Positions 49,804 to 59,997 of a DNA stretch of 64,000 nucleotides are shown here, piece by piece (positions within the stretch are counted from its first letter, which is position 1; each line of letters begins with the position of its first letter). Source of the DNA: an uncultured Bacteroides sp. (lineage in GTDB: Bacteria > Bacteroidota > Bacteroidia > Bacteroidales > Bacteroidaceae); assembly GCF_963678845.1 (NCBI RefSeq), contig NZ_OY787466.1:496001-560000 (forward strand). Direction: 5' to 3'. The position numbers were made by a program, and so were the translations under genes. The notes beneath the pieces were generated by a model. It was not told the DNA's origin and searched no databases. It saw only the letters and a list, made by a program, of their open reading frames with translations.

Positions 49804-50754
49804 ATGAATTCTCAATCTAAAAAGATGAAATTAGTTAATAAACCTTTTTTTAAGCATATTGTTTTATTGTGCTTTGTTTTTTTTCTGTCATTCAATTTTT
49901 ATTGTCAGGCAGAAGGAATAATGTCTTCTTCAAAGACTAAAATTCCTAAATACAAAATTGCCGCTTGTGATTGGATGATTCTTAAAAGACAAAAAATAGG
50001 GTCTTTCAAGTTGGTCAGTGAACTTAAAGGCGACGGCGTTGAAGTTGATATGGGAGGCTTAGGACAGCGTGATTCATTTGACAATAAGTTAAGACTAGTC
50101 TCTTTCCAGGAAATGTTTAAAGCGGAAGCAATTAAGTATAATCTGGAAATACCTTCAATAGCAATGTCTGGATTTTATGCTCAGTCTTTTGTGAAAAGAA
50201 CAAATTATAAAGAACTTACTCAGGATTGCATTCAAACGATGGTTGCCATGGGAGCAAAAGTGGCTTTCCTTCCATTAGGTGTTCAGTGTGATTTAACAAA
50301 GGATCCTGAAATTCGTCCAGAACTTGTGAAACGTTTGAAAGAAGTAGGTCAAATGGCATTGAAAGCTGGTGTGATAATTGGGATTGAAACCTCATTAGAT
50401 GCCCAAGGAGAGATAAAGCTCTTGAATGAAATAAATTCGCCGGCAATAAAGATCTATTATAATTTCCAGAATCCACTTGTGGCAGGGCGCAATTTATATA
50501 AAGAACTTAAAAAATTAGGAAAGAATCGGATTTGTCAGATTCATTGTACTGATACTGACGATGTTTTACTACCAAACAATAAACGTTTAGATATGAATAA
50601 AGTTAAAAAGACCCTTGATGGAATGGGTTGGAGCGGATGGCTTGTTGTTGAAAGGTCCAGAGATAAAAATGATCCTCGTAATGTGAAGAAAAACTTTGGG
50701 GCCAACATTGATTATTTAAAAAAGATTTTCCAAAATGAAACCTTTGTATATTAA
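49804..50754 (+). CDS. Exported sugar phosphate isomerase/epimerase-like protein
   Basis: A 316-residue protein; a second ATG at 49825 is an alternative start. A hydrophobic signal segment (about 18-36, LLCFVFFLSFNFYCQAEG) precedes a xylose-isomerase-like TIM barrel. The barrel shows YKIAACDWMI, DGVEVDMGGLG, EIPSIAMSGFYAQSF, GVIIGIETSLDAQGE, RICQIHCTDTDD and GWSGWLVVERSRD, with Glu, Asp and His in metal-ligand-like positions. The enzyme would be exported, which is odd for a sugar-phosphate enzyme and suggests a free-sugar or oligosaccharide substrate. SusC starts 11 bp downstream, so it opens the PUL transcript. Confidence 0.82.
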   Translation: MNSQSKKMKLVNKPFFKHIVLLCFVFFLSFNFYCQAEGIMSSSKTKIPKYKIAACDWMILKRQKIGSFKLVSELKGDGVEVDMGGLGQRDSFDNKLRLVSFQEMFKAEAIKYNLEIPSIAMSGFYAQSFVKRTNYKELTQDCIQTMVAMGAKVAFLPLGVQCDLTKDPEIRPELVKRLKEVGQMALKAGVIIGIETSLDAQGEIKLLNEINSPAIKIYYNFQNPLVAGRNLYKELKKLGKNRICQIHCTDTDDVLLPNNKRLDMNKVKKTLDGMGWSGWLVVERSRDKNDPRNVKKNFGANIDYLKKIFQNETFVY

Positions 50755-50765
50755 ATTTTAGTTCT

Positions 50766-53700
50766 ATGAATCAAAAAAGAAAAATTGAGAAACTAAACAA
50801 AAGAATGTATGTACAGAAATTTATTTGTGCATGCTTATTTATGCTTTTGCTTATTCCTGCCCCCGTTCAAGTAATGGCTGGTGTTAAGAATACAAATGAA
50901 GCAAATCAGCAAATTACTGTAACAGGTAAGGTTATTGACGAAAACAGTGAACCTATTATTGGAGCTACAGTCTCTATTACAGGTAAAAACACCCGGAGCA
51001 CTATCACTGATTTAGATGGTAATTTCAGATTGGGTGCAAAACCAGGCGATTTTTTGAGAGTGTCATTTGTTGGGTATATCACTCAAGAAGTAAAAGCAAC
51101 CTCACAAGATCTTGTAATTCAGTTAAAACAAAATGCTCAACAACTAGAAGAGGTTGTTGTTGTGGGTTATGGTACCCAAAAATCAAAGAATGTAACTGGA
51201 TCAATCAAACAAGTTTCTGCAAAGGAATTTCAGGACCTTCCTGTATCTAATCTTGCTGAAGCTCTAGCAGGACAGATTAATGGTTTGTCTGTAAGTGGTG
51301 GTTCTGGTCGTCCAGGTGAAGGTGCTACTTTAAGCATTCGTCAACCGTTTAACTTCTCAAAGGATGGAGGAAATACTGTACCTCTTGTTATTATTGATGA
51401 TGTTATCCAAATAGACCCGGAAACAGGTTTGTCTACATTGGACCAATTTAATCTGCTTGATGCATCTGAAATTGAGAGCGTATCAGTACTTCGTGATGCT
51501 AGTGCAGCTATTTATGGCTCACGTGCTTCTCAAGGAGCTATCATTGTTAAGACAAAACGTGGTAGCCAAAGCGCCCCTAGAATTAGCTACTCTGGTAAAT
51601 TTGGTTACAATGATGCAATAAGTCATCCAAAAACTCTGAATGCTTATCAGTATGGTGTTTGGGCTAATAGCATTTTAAAAGCAGCAAAACAATATTCTAC
51701 GCCACAAGATATTACTACAAAATTGTTTAGCGATAATGAGTTAAATGAGATGAAAGGCTTGAACTACGACTGGTTGGATGAAGCTTGGTCTTCAGCTACT
51801 TCAATGTCTCACTCTTTGAATGTTGATGGTGGTGGTGATAAAGCTACATATTTTGCCGGAGCTACATATTACGATCAAGGAGCTAACTTAGGTAAACAAA
51901 GTTATGATAAGTGGACTTTCCGTGCAGGAATTGATGTAAAACTTTCTTCTGACTTGAAGTTCTCAGCTTCTTTATCTGGTAACCAAGGAAAACAGATTAA
52001 GTCTTTTACAAAAAATGCTAGTAGTGTAGATGCTTATGGTGGTAAGGCAGGTGAACAAGGCGATTATAATTTATTGCTTCATATGCCTCAATATATACCT
52101 TGGACTGTAAAACTTGATGATGGAAATGAATATTACACATCTCCAGCATTAGCGCCAAACCAAGCTTCTGGTAATGCAACATCTGCAAGCCAAGTTGGTG
52201 GATGGAACTATTTCAGTTTGTTAAATAATGGTTCTGGTCAGACTACTAAAGATTTCAGTACTCAGGCTAATTTCTCTATGACATATACAGTTCCTTTTGT
52301 TAAAGGTTTAAGCTTTAAGGGTACTTATGCTACATCTCGTGCTTCTTCTGATACAGAACAAGTTCAAATGCCATTTACTTTGGCCCTGAATAAGAATATG
52401 CAGAATGCAGAGAAACACCTTTATTCAACACATACTACTGTTTCTGATTATGAAATAAAATTTAATAATAAGAGTTCACGTGTTGTTTACAGCGATGAAA
52501 TTGCAGAAAACCGTCAAATGAACTTCTATGTGAATTATGACAGATCATTTGGTCAACATAATGTCACAGGTATGTTGTCAGCAGAGCGTACTGATGCTAG
52601 CTTCACTAAGAAGTTCTACTTATATGATACTCCTAATGTACCATATTTGGGTACAAGTACTTCTGCCGGAATCTTGAATGCCGGAAACTCTTATACTTCA
52701 AAAAGCGAATCTGGAACTCTTTCTTATTTAGGTCGTTTCACCTATAGCTATGCAGATAGATATATGGCTGAGTTTATGTTCCGTTCAGATGCCTCAACAA
52801 AATTTGCTCCTGAAAATTACTGGGGATTCTTCCCAGGTGTATCATTAGGATGGGTTGCATCAGAAGAATCATGGTTTAAAGATAAACTTCCTTGGTTTGA
52901 ATATTTAAAAGTTCGTGCTTCCTGGGGACAGACTGGTAAAGATAATATCAAAGCTTGGGGCTGGATGCAGACTTATGACTATGCAGCAGATAAGGGTCTG
53001 CAATTTGGTACTAACGGTGGAACATTAGGTAATGCTTTGACTCCAGGTAAGACTCCGAACCGTAATGTACATTGGGACAATACTAATAAGTTTAATCTTG
53101 GATTTGATACTCGTTTCTTAGATGGACGTTTAAGTGCAAATGTTGATTTGTATTATAATATGAATACAGATGTGTTGAATCAATATATGGCTCAGGTTGA
53201 TGGAACTCCAATTACTGTTGGTGGTTCTTATGCAGAAGAAAACTTTGGTAGAATTGATGACTATGGAACTGAAATCTCTTTCAACTGGAGAGATAAAATT
53301 GGTCAGGTTAAATATAATGTTGGTGTAGACCTTTCATTTAATGGTAACGAAATCAAAGAATGGCCAACTTTATCAGCAGCTTACCCTTCATCAAATACAG
53401 CTAAAGTTGGTAGCTCTACTTATTTACCAGCATGGGGATACCGTGTATGGCGTGGAACATCAACTGGTGATGGTCTGCTTCGTAACCAAGATGATATCGA
53501 TAAGTATTGGGCCTATTTGACTGAAAATGCAACAGCGGCAGGAACAACTCCTAAATTCTTTAAATCAACAGATAAGTCTCAATTGAAACCTGGTATGTTA
53601 GCTTACCAAGACCTTCATGGAGCTTCAGATGCAAACGGAAATTTGGCTACTCCTAATGGACAGATTAATGATACAGGTGAAGATTTAGATAAACTTTGTA

Positions 53701-54188
53701 AAGTTAATAAGACATACGGTTTTACTACAAAAATGGGAGCTTCATGGAAAAGTCTTAGCTGGAGTGCAATGATTTCTACATCTTGGGGTGGTCTTCGTAC
53801 AATTGATAATTACAAGATTAATACTTCAAGCAGTCAAATGCTTTGGTCACCTGAATCATATTGGTCAAATATGTTTGATGAAACATCGAATCCAAATGGT
53901 AAATATCCAAATGCTGGTTATGCTGATGCAAATGTTCTTTCAACTTCAGATTTCTGGACTATCAGTACTTTCCGTTGCTATGTTAAAAATATGAGCATTG
54001 GATACACTCTTCCTAAAAGATGGCTTAAGGTTGCTAAGATTGAATCAGCAAAGCTTAGTTTGACTGGTACAAATCTTTGGGACTTTTATAATCCATATCC
54101 TAAAAAATATCGTAATATGTATGATAGTTCAACTGGTACTTATCCTACATTACGCACATATTCTTTGGGTGTTAGCCTATCATTTTAA
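50766..54188 (+). CDS. SusC/RagA-type TonB-linked outer-membrane transporter
   Basis: A 1140-residue protein. The signal peptide spans about 14-39. A CarboxypepD_reg-like domain (about 48-125: VTGKVIDENSEPIIGATVSI, then FVGYITQEVK) precedes the TonB box/plug start QLEEVVVVGYGTQ, the family hallmark. The plug domain includes ALAGQINGLSVSGGSGRPGE and SVLRDASAAIYGSRASQG. The rest is the beta-barrel, ending in an aromatic LGVSLSF. SusC barrels import glycans with the SusD lid. SusD follows after 20 bp. Confidence 0.95.
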   Translation: MNQKRKIEKLNKRMYVQKFICACLFMLLLIPAPVQVMAGVKNTNEANQQITVTGKVIDENSEPIIGATVSITGKNTRSTITDLDGNFRLGAKPGDFLRVSFVGYITQEVKATSQDLVIQLKQNAQQLEEVVVVGYGTQKSKNVTGSIKQVSAKEFQDLPVSNLAEALAGQINGLSVSGGSGRPGEGATLSIRQPFNFSKDGGNTVPLVIIDDVIQIDPETGLSTLDQFNLLDASEIESVSVLRDASAAIYGSRASQGAIIVKTKRGSQSAPRISYSGKFGYNDAISHPKTLNAYQYGVWANSILKAAKQYSTPQDITTKLFSDNELNEMKGLNYDWLDEAWSSATSMSHSLNVDGGGDKATYFAGATYYDQGANLGKQSYDKWTFRAGIDVKLSSDLKFSASLSGNQGKQIKSFTKNASSVDAYGGKAGEQGDYNLLLHMPQYIPWTVKLDDGNEYYTSPALAPNQASGNATSASQVGGWNYFSLLNNGSGQTTKDFSTQANFSMTYTVPFVKGLSFKGTYATSRASSDTEQVQMPFTLALNKNMQNAEKHLYSTHTTVSDYEIKFNNKSSRVVYSDEIAENRQMNFYVNYDRSFGQHNVTGMLSAERTDASFTKKFYLYDTPNVPYLGTSTSAGILNAGNSYTSKSESGTLSYLGRFTYSYADRYMAEFMFRSDASTKFAPENYWGFFPGVSLGWVASEESWFKDKLPWFEYLKVRASWGQTGKDNIKAWGWMQTYDYAADKGLQFGTNGGTLGNALTPGKTPNRNVHWDNTNKFNLGFDTRFLDGRLSANVDLYYNMNTDVLNQYMAQVDGTPITVGGSYAEENFGRIDDYGTEISFNWRDKIGQVKYNVGVDLSFNGNEIKEWPTLSAAYPSSNTAKVGSSTYLPAWGYRVWRGTSTGDGLLRNQDDIDKYWAYLTENATAAGTTPKFFKSTDKSQLKPGMLAYQDLHGASDANGNLATPNGQINDTGEDLDKLCKVNKTYGFTTKMGASWKSLSWSAMISTSWGGLRTIDNYKINTSSSQMLWSPESYWSNMFDETSNPNGKYPNAGYADANVLSTSDFWTISTFRCYVKNMSIGYTLPKRWLKVAKIESAKLSLTGTNLWDFYNPYPKKYRNMYDSSTGTYPTLRTYSLGVSLSF

Positions 54189-54208
54189 ATCTCTTAATAC
54201 CGAAAAAT

Positions 54209-56179
54209 ATGAATAGAAAAAAAATATTATACATTACAGCACTTGCTGTTGGTTTATTATCAGCCAGCTGTAACGATCAGTTTTTGGAAGACAAGAAACT
54301 GTATGGAGTGTTTGATGAAAATACTTTTCAAAATGAGACTCAAACAGGATGGTTTATAGATAAAGTATACTATGATTATTACTATGGCTATAAATCTCCA
54401 GGATTAAACATTGTTGGTCTTTGGGAAGATAGAACTGGTTTGACTGAAGAAAAAGGAGGAATGTCTAACTTGATCAATCCTACTAAATCTTTTGAAACAT
54501 CAGATGACTGCTCTCAATATTATGGAGCAAAACTAGGAACCAGTGCTACAAACAGTCCTTATACACGTATTCGTAACTGTAATTTTGTGATCAACAGTAT
54601 TGATGAGTTAGGAACAAACGTTTCAGCTTCTTTCAAAACGACTGCTAAGGGTCAAATGTATTTCCTTCGTGCTATACAATATTTCGACCTGGTACGTATG
54701 TATGGAGGTGTGCCTATTGTAACAACTGTGTCTAAAGCAACTTCAGAAGACGAGAGTATCAAATATCCTCGTAGATCTGTTACTGATTGTGTTGATCAGA
54801 TTATCTCTGATTTAGATTCAGCAGCAACTAAATTGCCAAATCAATGGAATGCTGCAAACTATGGCCGTTTTACGCGTGCTGCTGCTTTAGCAATGAAGAG
54901 CCGTGTTTTGCTGACTTATGCTAGTCCATTATATAATAAGGATTGGGACAATCCTGCCAATGATCGTTGGGCTAAGGCTTTGGAAGCTGGTTTGACAGCT
55001 GAAAAAGAACTTACTGCTGCAGGATATGGACTTTATGGTTCAAGTGCAAAAGATTGGAGTAACATGTTTTTAGTTGATAATACTTTCTGTAAAGAAGCTA
55101 TTATGGTTAAATTGCTTTCTCCAAATACCACAGTTGCAGAAAATAGTAGTTGGGAAAAAACAATCCGTCTTTCTAACCAAGGTGGTTCAGGTGGTTTGAA
55201 AGCTCCAAAAGAAATGATCGACTTATTCCCTATGGCAGACGGTACACGTCCAACAGTGGCAAATGGTTATAATGATTTCAAGTTTTTCTTGAATCGTGAT
55301 CCTCGTTTCTATCGTACATTTGCTTTTTCTGGTTGCAAATGGGGCTATAAAAGTAATCCTACCGCAACAGTTTGGGGTTATCGCTGGCAATATACCGCAT
55401 CAGGTAAAACTGCATTCGGTTATAGTGACAATAATGATGTAAACAGTCCTGCATTTGTTCGAAAGATGACTAATACAGCTATGGATAATGTTTTTGAATA
55501 TTCAGGTACTGATATCTTTGAGTATCGTTATGCTGAATTACTTCTGAATATTGCTGAATGCTATGCAGTTACAAATAATATACCTAAATGTATTGAATAT
55601 TTAGGCAAGATTCGTGCACGTGTAGGTATTCCTTCTGCAAATAACTATGGTATTGGAACACTTGCTGATAAATATGCTGCAATTGAAGCTTGTCTTTACG
55701 AACGTAGAGTTGAATTAGCATATGAAGGTAAACGTACTATGGATATTCAACGTTGGATGTTGTACAATGATGATGCTTCTGCAAACAATAATACTTGTGC
55801 TAAATTGGGTATTAGCCCTATTAACGGTACTAGTCGTACAGGACATTATCTTGAATATAAAACTACTCTTACTAGTAATACTGACCCATTAGCTTCTGCT
55901 CGTAGTACTATATCTGTTGATCCAGATGCTACTCCAGCTGTCTTTGCTCAAAGTTTACAGGATTTAGCTACTTTCTACGAACAGAATTTTGTTCTTAAAG
56001 ATCCTGCTACTCCTATGGATAATGATGGTTTGGGTAAAGCGTTAAAGATTGGTTGGAAACAACGTTATTATATATGGGGTATCCACAGAACTGCTTTAAC
56101 TGCAAATTCATGGTTGGAACAAACTATAGGATGGTTAGATGCTAATAATGCTCAAGGTACTTTTGATTACCAGAAATAA
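54209..56179 (+). CDS. SusD/RagB-type glycan-binding lipoprotein
   Basis: A 656-residue lipoprotein with lipobox LLSASC (Cys21). It has the SusD TPR-rich fold (YTRIRNCNFVINSIDEL, GQMYFLRAIQYFDLVRMYGG, then AALAMKSRVLLTYASPLYN) and the C-terminal segments YRYAELLLNIAECYA, RVELAYEGKRTMDIQRWMLY and LLYN-type loops. It is longer than the about 550-residue prototype. It forms the lid of the SusC barrel and binds the glycan at the cell surface. A terminator follows. Confidence 0.95.
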   Translation: MNRKKILYITALAVGLLSASCNDQFLEDKKLYGVFDENTFQNETQTGWFIDKVYYDYYYGYKSPGLNIVGLWEDRTGLTEEKGGMSNLINPTKSFETSDDCSQYYGAKLGTSATNSPYTRIRNCNFVINSIDELGTNVSASFKTTAKGQMYFLRAIQYFDLVRMYGGVPIVTTVSKATSEDESIKYPRRSVTDCVDQIISDLDSAATKLPNQWNAANYGRFTRAAALAMKSRVLLTYASPLYNKDWDNPANDRWAKALEAGLTAEKELTAAGYGLYGSSAKDWSNMFLVDNTFCKEAIMVKLLSPNTTVAENSSWEKTIRLSNQGGSGGLKAPKEMIDLFPMADGTRPTVANGYNDFKFFLNRDPRFYRTFAFSGCKWGYKSNPTATVWGYRWQYTASGKTAFGYSDNNDVNSPAFVRKMTNTAMDNVFEYSGTDIFEYRYAELLLNIAECYAVTNNIPKCIEYLGKIRARVGIPSANNYGIGTLADKYAAIEACLYERRVELAYEGKRTMDIQRWMLYNDDASANNNTCAKLGISPINGTSRTGHYLEYKTTLTSNTDPLASARSTISVDPDATPAVFAQSLQDLATFYEQNFVLKDPATPMDNDGLGKALKIGWKQRYYIWGIHRTALTANSWLEQTIGWLDANNAQGTFDYQK

Positions 56180-56226
56180 AATTAGAATTTCAGAATTTTT
56201 TTTTTTAGAATTCTGATATAAAAATG

Positions 56227-56269
56227 AAACACTTCCCAAGGTAAATTCCTTGTGGAAGTGTTTTTTTTT
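56227..56269 (+). terminator. Terminator after susD
   Basis: AAACACTTCC / GGAAGTG-type hairpin (56227-56261) followed by nine T. It is placed 48 bp after the SusD stop. Confidence 0.8.
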
Positions 56270-56305
56270 ATTCTATTTTACTTGTTAGTGATTACAAAAT
56301 GCCTT

Positions 56306-56313
56306 TAATTTTG
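56306..56313 (+). promoter_or_regulatory. Promoter -7 element for the pectate lyase gene
   Basis: TAATTTTG matches TAnnTTTG, with TTG 21 bp upstream (56282-56284). It lies after the susD terminator, so the lyase gene has its own transcription start. Confidence 0.6.
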
Positions 56314-56350
56314 TCTTATAGTTATAAGTAAGTTCTTAAATAACGAATAA

Positions 56351-58039
56351 ATGAAAAAGAAATTATTATTGGTAATGTGCATGGTGGCACTTATGACACC
56401 ATTCTCACAAGTTAAGGCTCAGTATCCTGATGTACCTAAGGACGTTAAGGAAGCAGCTGATAAAATGATGGCAGAGGAACAAGCGTCTTCAGATGCTGCA
56501 TGGGAAAAAGCTTATCCTACTGTTAAAGAAGAATCAGAACATGGACGTCCATACATTCCATGGGCAGCTCGTCCAACAGATCTTCCACAGGCAAAGATAC
56601 CTTCTTTCCCTGGTGCAATGGGTGGCGGTGCATATACTTTTGGTGGCCGTGGAGGTAAAGTAATTACAGTAACAAACCTTAATGACCGTGGTCCTGGTTC
56701 TTTGCGTGATGCTTGTGAACAAGGTGGTGCTCGTATTGTAGTATTTAATGTTTCTGGTATTATTCGCATTAAGACTCCTATTATTGTTCGTGCTCCTTAT
56801 ATTACTATTGCAGGACAAACTGCTCCTGGTGATGGTGTATGTTTAGCTGGTGAATCATTCTGGGTAAATACTCACGATGTGATTGTTCGTCACATGCGTT
56901 TCCGTCGTGGAGAAACTTGGGTAGGTCGTCGCGATGACTCATTTGGTGGTAACCCTGTTGGTAACATCATGATTGACCACTGTTCTTGTACTTATGGATT
57001 GGATGAAAACATTTCATTCTATCGCCACATGTTTAGTCCTGGTAAGGGTTATAATGATCTTAAGTTGCCTACAGTAAACGTAACAATTCAGAATACTATT
57101 TCTGCTAAGTCACTTGACACATACAACCATGCGTTTGGTAGTACTCTTGGTGGCGAAAACTGTTCTTTCATGCGTAACCTTTGGGCTAGTAATGCAGGTC
57201 GTAACCCTTCTATCGGTTGGAATGGTGTTTTCAATTTTGCAAATAATGTAATCTACAACTGGGTACACCGTTCTGTTGATGGTGGTGATTATACAGCATT
57301 GTATAATATCATTAATAACTATTACAAACCAGGTCCGTTGACTCCAAAAGATACTCCTGTAGGTCATCGTTTTGTGAAACCAGAAGCAGGTCGTAGCAAA
57401 TTAGGATACTTTGTATTTGGTCGTGTATACTGTAATGGTAACGTTATGGAAGGTAATGAAAAAGTTACTAAAGACAACTGGGACGGTGGTGTTCAGGTTG
57501 AGGAACAACCTAATACAGATGGTTATACTGCTAGCATGAAATGGAACGAACCATTCCCAATGCCTGCATTCCCAATTATGTCAGCAAAAGAAGCTTATGA
57601 TTTCGTAATTGAAAATGTTGGTGCAACTCTTCCTAAAAGAGATATCGTTGACCAACGTATTATTGAAGAAGTAAAAACAGGTAAGGCTTATTACAAAGAA
57701 GGTTTAGATCCTGAATCTTTCTATCAGTTTAAATATCGTCGTTTACCAAAAGATTCTTATAAGAAAGGTATCATCACAGATCTAAAACAAGTTGGTGGAT
57801 ATCCTGAATACAAAGGAAAAGCATACAAAGACAGTGATAATGATGGTATGCCAGATGCATGGGAAAAAGCAAACGGTTTGAATCCTAATGATCCTTCTGA
57901 TGCTAACAAGGATTGTACTGGTGATGGTTATACAAACATTGAAAAATATATCAATGGTATCGATACCAAAACAAAAGTTGACTGGACAAACTCTGCTAAT
58001 AACCATGATACATTAGCAAAGAAAAGTTCTTTGATGTAA
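56351..58039 (+). CDS. Secreted PL1-family pectate lyase
   Basis: A 562-residue exported protein (signal about 1-24, ending KAQ). The polysaccharide lyase family 1 beta-helix starts with IPSFPGAMGGGAYTFGGRGG (84-103), followed by TVTNLNDRGPGSLRDACEQG, TIAGQTAPGDGVCLAGE, VRHMRFRRGETWVGRRDDS and IMIDHCSCTYGLDENISFYR, the segment expected to hold calcium and catalytic residues. Near the end DSDNDGMPDAWEKANGLNPN is a calcium-binding, thrombospondin type-3-like repeat. It would cleave polygalacturonan by beta-elimination. It is followed after 13 bp by DUF3826. Confidence 0.88.
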   Translation: MKKKLLLVMCMVALMTPFSQVKAQYPDVPKDVKEAADKMMAEEQASSDAAWEKAYPTVKEESEHGRPYIPWAARPTDLPQAKIPSFPGAMGGGAYTFGGRGGKVITVTNLNDRGPGSLRDACEQGGARIVVFNVSGIIRIKTPIIVRAPYITIAGQTAPGDGVCLAGESFWVNTHDVIVRHMRFRRGETWVGRRDDSFGGNPVGNIMIDHCSCTYGLDENISFYRHMFSPGKGYNDLKLPTVNVTIQNTISAKSLDTYNHAFGSTLGGENCSFMRNLWASNAGRNPSIGWNGVFNFANNVIYNWVHRSVDGGDYTALYNIINNYYKPGPLTPKDTPVGHRFVKPEAGRSKLGYFVFGRVYCNGNVMEGNEKVTKDNWDGGVQVEEQPNTDGYTASMKWNEPFPMPAFPIMSAKEAYDFVIENVGATLPKRDIVDQRIIEEVKTGKAYYKEGLDPESFYQFKYRRLPKDSYKKGIITDLKQVGGYPEYKGKAYKDSDNDGMPDAWEKANGLNPNDPSDANKDCTGDGYTNIEKYINGIDTKTKVDWTNSANNHDTLAKKSSLM

Positions 58040-58052
58040 TTAATAGCCAATT

Positions 58053-58733
58053 ATGAGAAATAATAAAATGAATTTTTTGTATCTAGCTGCATTATTATTC
58101 CTTTTTGCTGGTACAACTTTTGCTACAGAACTTGATTCACTTAATCGTGATCCTAAATATGTAGAGACTATTAAAGGTCGTTCGCAAAAGATTGTTGATA
58201 AGCTAAAACTGAAAAAGGTAGATGTAGCTCTGGATGTTCGTAATATTATTGCCAACAAATATTTCTTGTTGAATGATATTTATGCAAAAAGAGATGCTGA
58301 AGTTAAGAAAGTGAAAGATTCTGGTATTGCTGGTTCACAAAAGAATGAAGCTCTTTCTGCTATTGATCACGAGAAAGATGCAGCTCTTTACCGTTCTCAT
58401 TTTGCTTTCCCTGCAGACTTATCTATTTATCTTGATGATAAACAGGTTGAAGCTGTTAAGGATGGTATGACTTTCGGTGTTGTTAAGGTAACCTATGATG
58501 CAACTCTTGATATGATTCCTTCATTAAAGAAGGATGAAAAGAAGCAAATCCTTGTTTGGCTTACTGAAGCTCGTGAGTTTGCAGTGGATGCTGAAAATTC
58601 AAACAAGAAGCATGAGGCATTTGGCAAATACAAAGGCCGCATTAATAACTATCTTTCAAAGAAAGGATATGATTTGGTTAAGGAAAGAGCTGGATGGGCA
58701 GCGCGTCTTAAAGCAAAAGGCATTAAGCAGTAG
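58053..58733 (+). CDS. DUF3826 family protein
   Basis: A 226-residue protein with a signal peptide (about 1-24, ends TTFAT). The body is charged and helical (DVALDVRNIIANKYFLLNDI, FPADLSIYLDDKQVEAVKDG, VTYDATLDMIPSLKKDEKKQ). It matches DUF3826, a Bacteroidetes family that is commonly found next to pectin-degrading genes. Function unknown. It lies 13 bp after the PL1 gene, with a terminator 23 bp downstream, so the PL1-DUF3826 pair is a separate transcript in the PUL. Confidence 0.82.
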   Translation: MRNNKMNFLYLAALLFLFAGTTFATELDSLNRDPKYVETIKGRSQKIVDKLKLKKVDVALDVRNIIANKYFLLNDIYAKRDAEVKKVKDSGIAGSQKNEALSAIDHEKDAALYRSHFAFPADLSIYLDDKQVEAVKDGMTFGVVKVTYDATLDMIPSLKKDEKKQILVWLTEAREFAVDAENSNKKHEAFGKYKGRINNYLSKKGYDLVKERAGWAARLKAKGIKQ

Positions 58734-58755
58734 TTAGTGAATTCCTATATATTTT

Positions 58756-58803
58756 AATTCCCCGGATTATCTACAATGTGGATAACCGGGGAATTCCTTT
58801 TTT
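58756..58803 (+). terminator. Terminator after DUF3826
   Basis: AATTCCCCGG and TTATC (58756-58771) pair with GATAA and CCGGGGAATT across one bulged A (58780-58795), followed by a T run (58798-58803). Confidence 0.8.
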
Positions 58804-58812
58804 AACCAATTT

Positions 58813-58870
58813 TTTATTCACCAATGGTTTTATTTTATTGACCAATAAAATAAAACCATTGGTGAATAAA
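58813..58870. repeat. 58-bp near-perfect palindrome (28-bp arms)
   Basis: The arm at 58813-58840 is the exact reverse complement of 58843-58870, with only AC between. It contains an internal CACCAATGG / CCATTGGTG core. It lies between the DUF3826 terminator and the GH43-like gene. As RNA it would be a 27-bp hairpin with a GACC loop; as DNA it could extrude a cruciform. Confidence 0.8.
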
Positions 58871-58994
58871 TCAGAATTATAGGCCAATGAATTTAGGGTG
58901 TAGCCTTTTATAATACGTGTTGAGTACAAACAAGTTGTTAAAGCGTCTTTTTAAGGTATTGTTGTACATAATTTATTAAAGTGTTAATCCCTAT

Positions 58995-59921
58995 ATGGCG
59001 AAAATAATTAAATCGGTTTTTTTATTGTCTTTTTTGTTTTTACTTTCTTGTAAAACAATGAATCAAGAGGTGTATCTTTCTACTTCATTCCATGAACCAG
59101 CAACTGACGGACTTCGTTATATTTACAGTGAAGATGGAATCCATTGGGATAGTATTGCCGGAACTTGGTTAAAGCCGAAAGTTGGTGCGCAAAAAGTATT
59201 GCGTGACCCATCAATAACCCGTTCTTCTGATGGGACTTATCATTTGGTGTGGACTTCTAGCTGGAAAGGTGATACAGGATTTGGTTATGCACATTCTAAA
59301 GATTTAATTCATTGGTCGGAAGAACAATTAATCCCTGTGATGGCTAAAGAGCCCACTACTGTAAATGTTTGGGCGCCAGAGATTTTTTATGATGATGTGA
59401 AGGATGAATTTGTAGTTGTTTGGGCTTCATGTGTTCCCCATCGTTTTGAAAGAGGTGTTGAAGATGAAGAAAATAATCATCGTTTATATTACATAACTAC
59501 CAAAGACTTCAAAACAATTTCGGAAACGAAGCTTTTCTATGATCCCGGATTTAGTGTAATCGATGCGACTATTTTGAAACGTGACAAGGAAGATTATGTA
59601 TTAGTGATGAAAGACAATACACGTGCCATGAGAAACCTGAAAGTTGCTTTTGCTAAATCTCCTACAGGTCCTTATTCTCCTGCATCAGTACCTTTTACAG
59701 ATAGTTTTGTGGAGGGTCCTACTGTTGCTAAAGTTGCAAAAGATTATTATATATACTTTGATGTGTACGAGAGAAAGGTATTCGGAGCAATGCAGACACG
59801 TGATTTTATCCATTTCCAGGATAAAACAGATGAACTAAAAATGCCGAAAGGACATAAGCATGGTACTATTGTAAAAGTACCATACTCCATTGTCAGGAAA
59901 CTTTTGAAAAACAGTAAGTAA
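58995..59921 (+). CDS. GH43-like glycosidase, surface lipoprotein
   Basis: A 308-residue lipoprotein with lipobox FLLSC (Cys19). It has the five-bladed propeller pattern and the catalytic triad positions of clan GH-F: base Asp71 in VLRDPSI, Asp190 in VIDATIL, and the general acid Glu240 in FVEGPTV. SWKGDTGFGYAHSKDLIHW and VNVWAPEIFYDD are typical strand segments of GH43 arabinosidases and xylosidases. In this locus arabinan or arabinogalactan side chains of pectin are a likely substrate. It is separated from DUF3826 by a terminator and a large palindrome, so a separate promoter probably drives it and the next gene. Confidence 0.82.
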   Translation: MAKIIKSVFLLSFLFLLSCKTMNQEVYLSTSFHEPATDGLRYIYSEDGIHWDSIAGTWLKPKVGAQKVLRDPSITRSSDGTYHLVWTSSWKGDTGFGYAHSKDLIHWSEEQLIPVMAKEPTTVNVWAPEIFYDDVKDEFVVVWASCVPHRFERGVEDEENNHRLYYITTKDFKTISETKLFYDPGFSVIDATILKRDKEDYVLVMKDNTRAMRNLKVAFAKSPTGPYSPASVPFTDSFVEGPTVAKVAKDYYIYFDVYERKVFGAMQTRDFIHFQDKTDELKMPKGHKHGTIVKVPYSIVRKLLKNSK

Positions 59922-59997
59922 CTTGAGGTAAAGTTTTCCTTTAAGGGACAAGACATCCCATTATTGAATTGAAAAATAATATTGATCATAGCATAAA

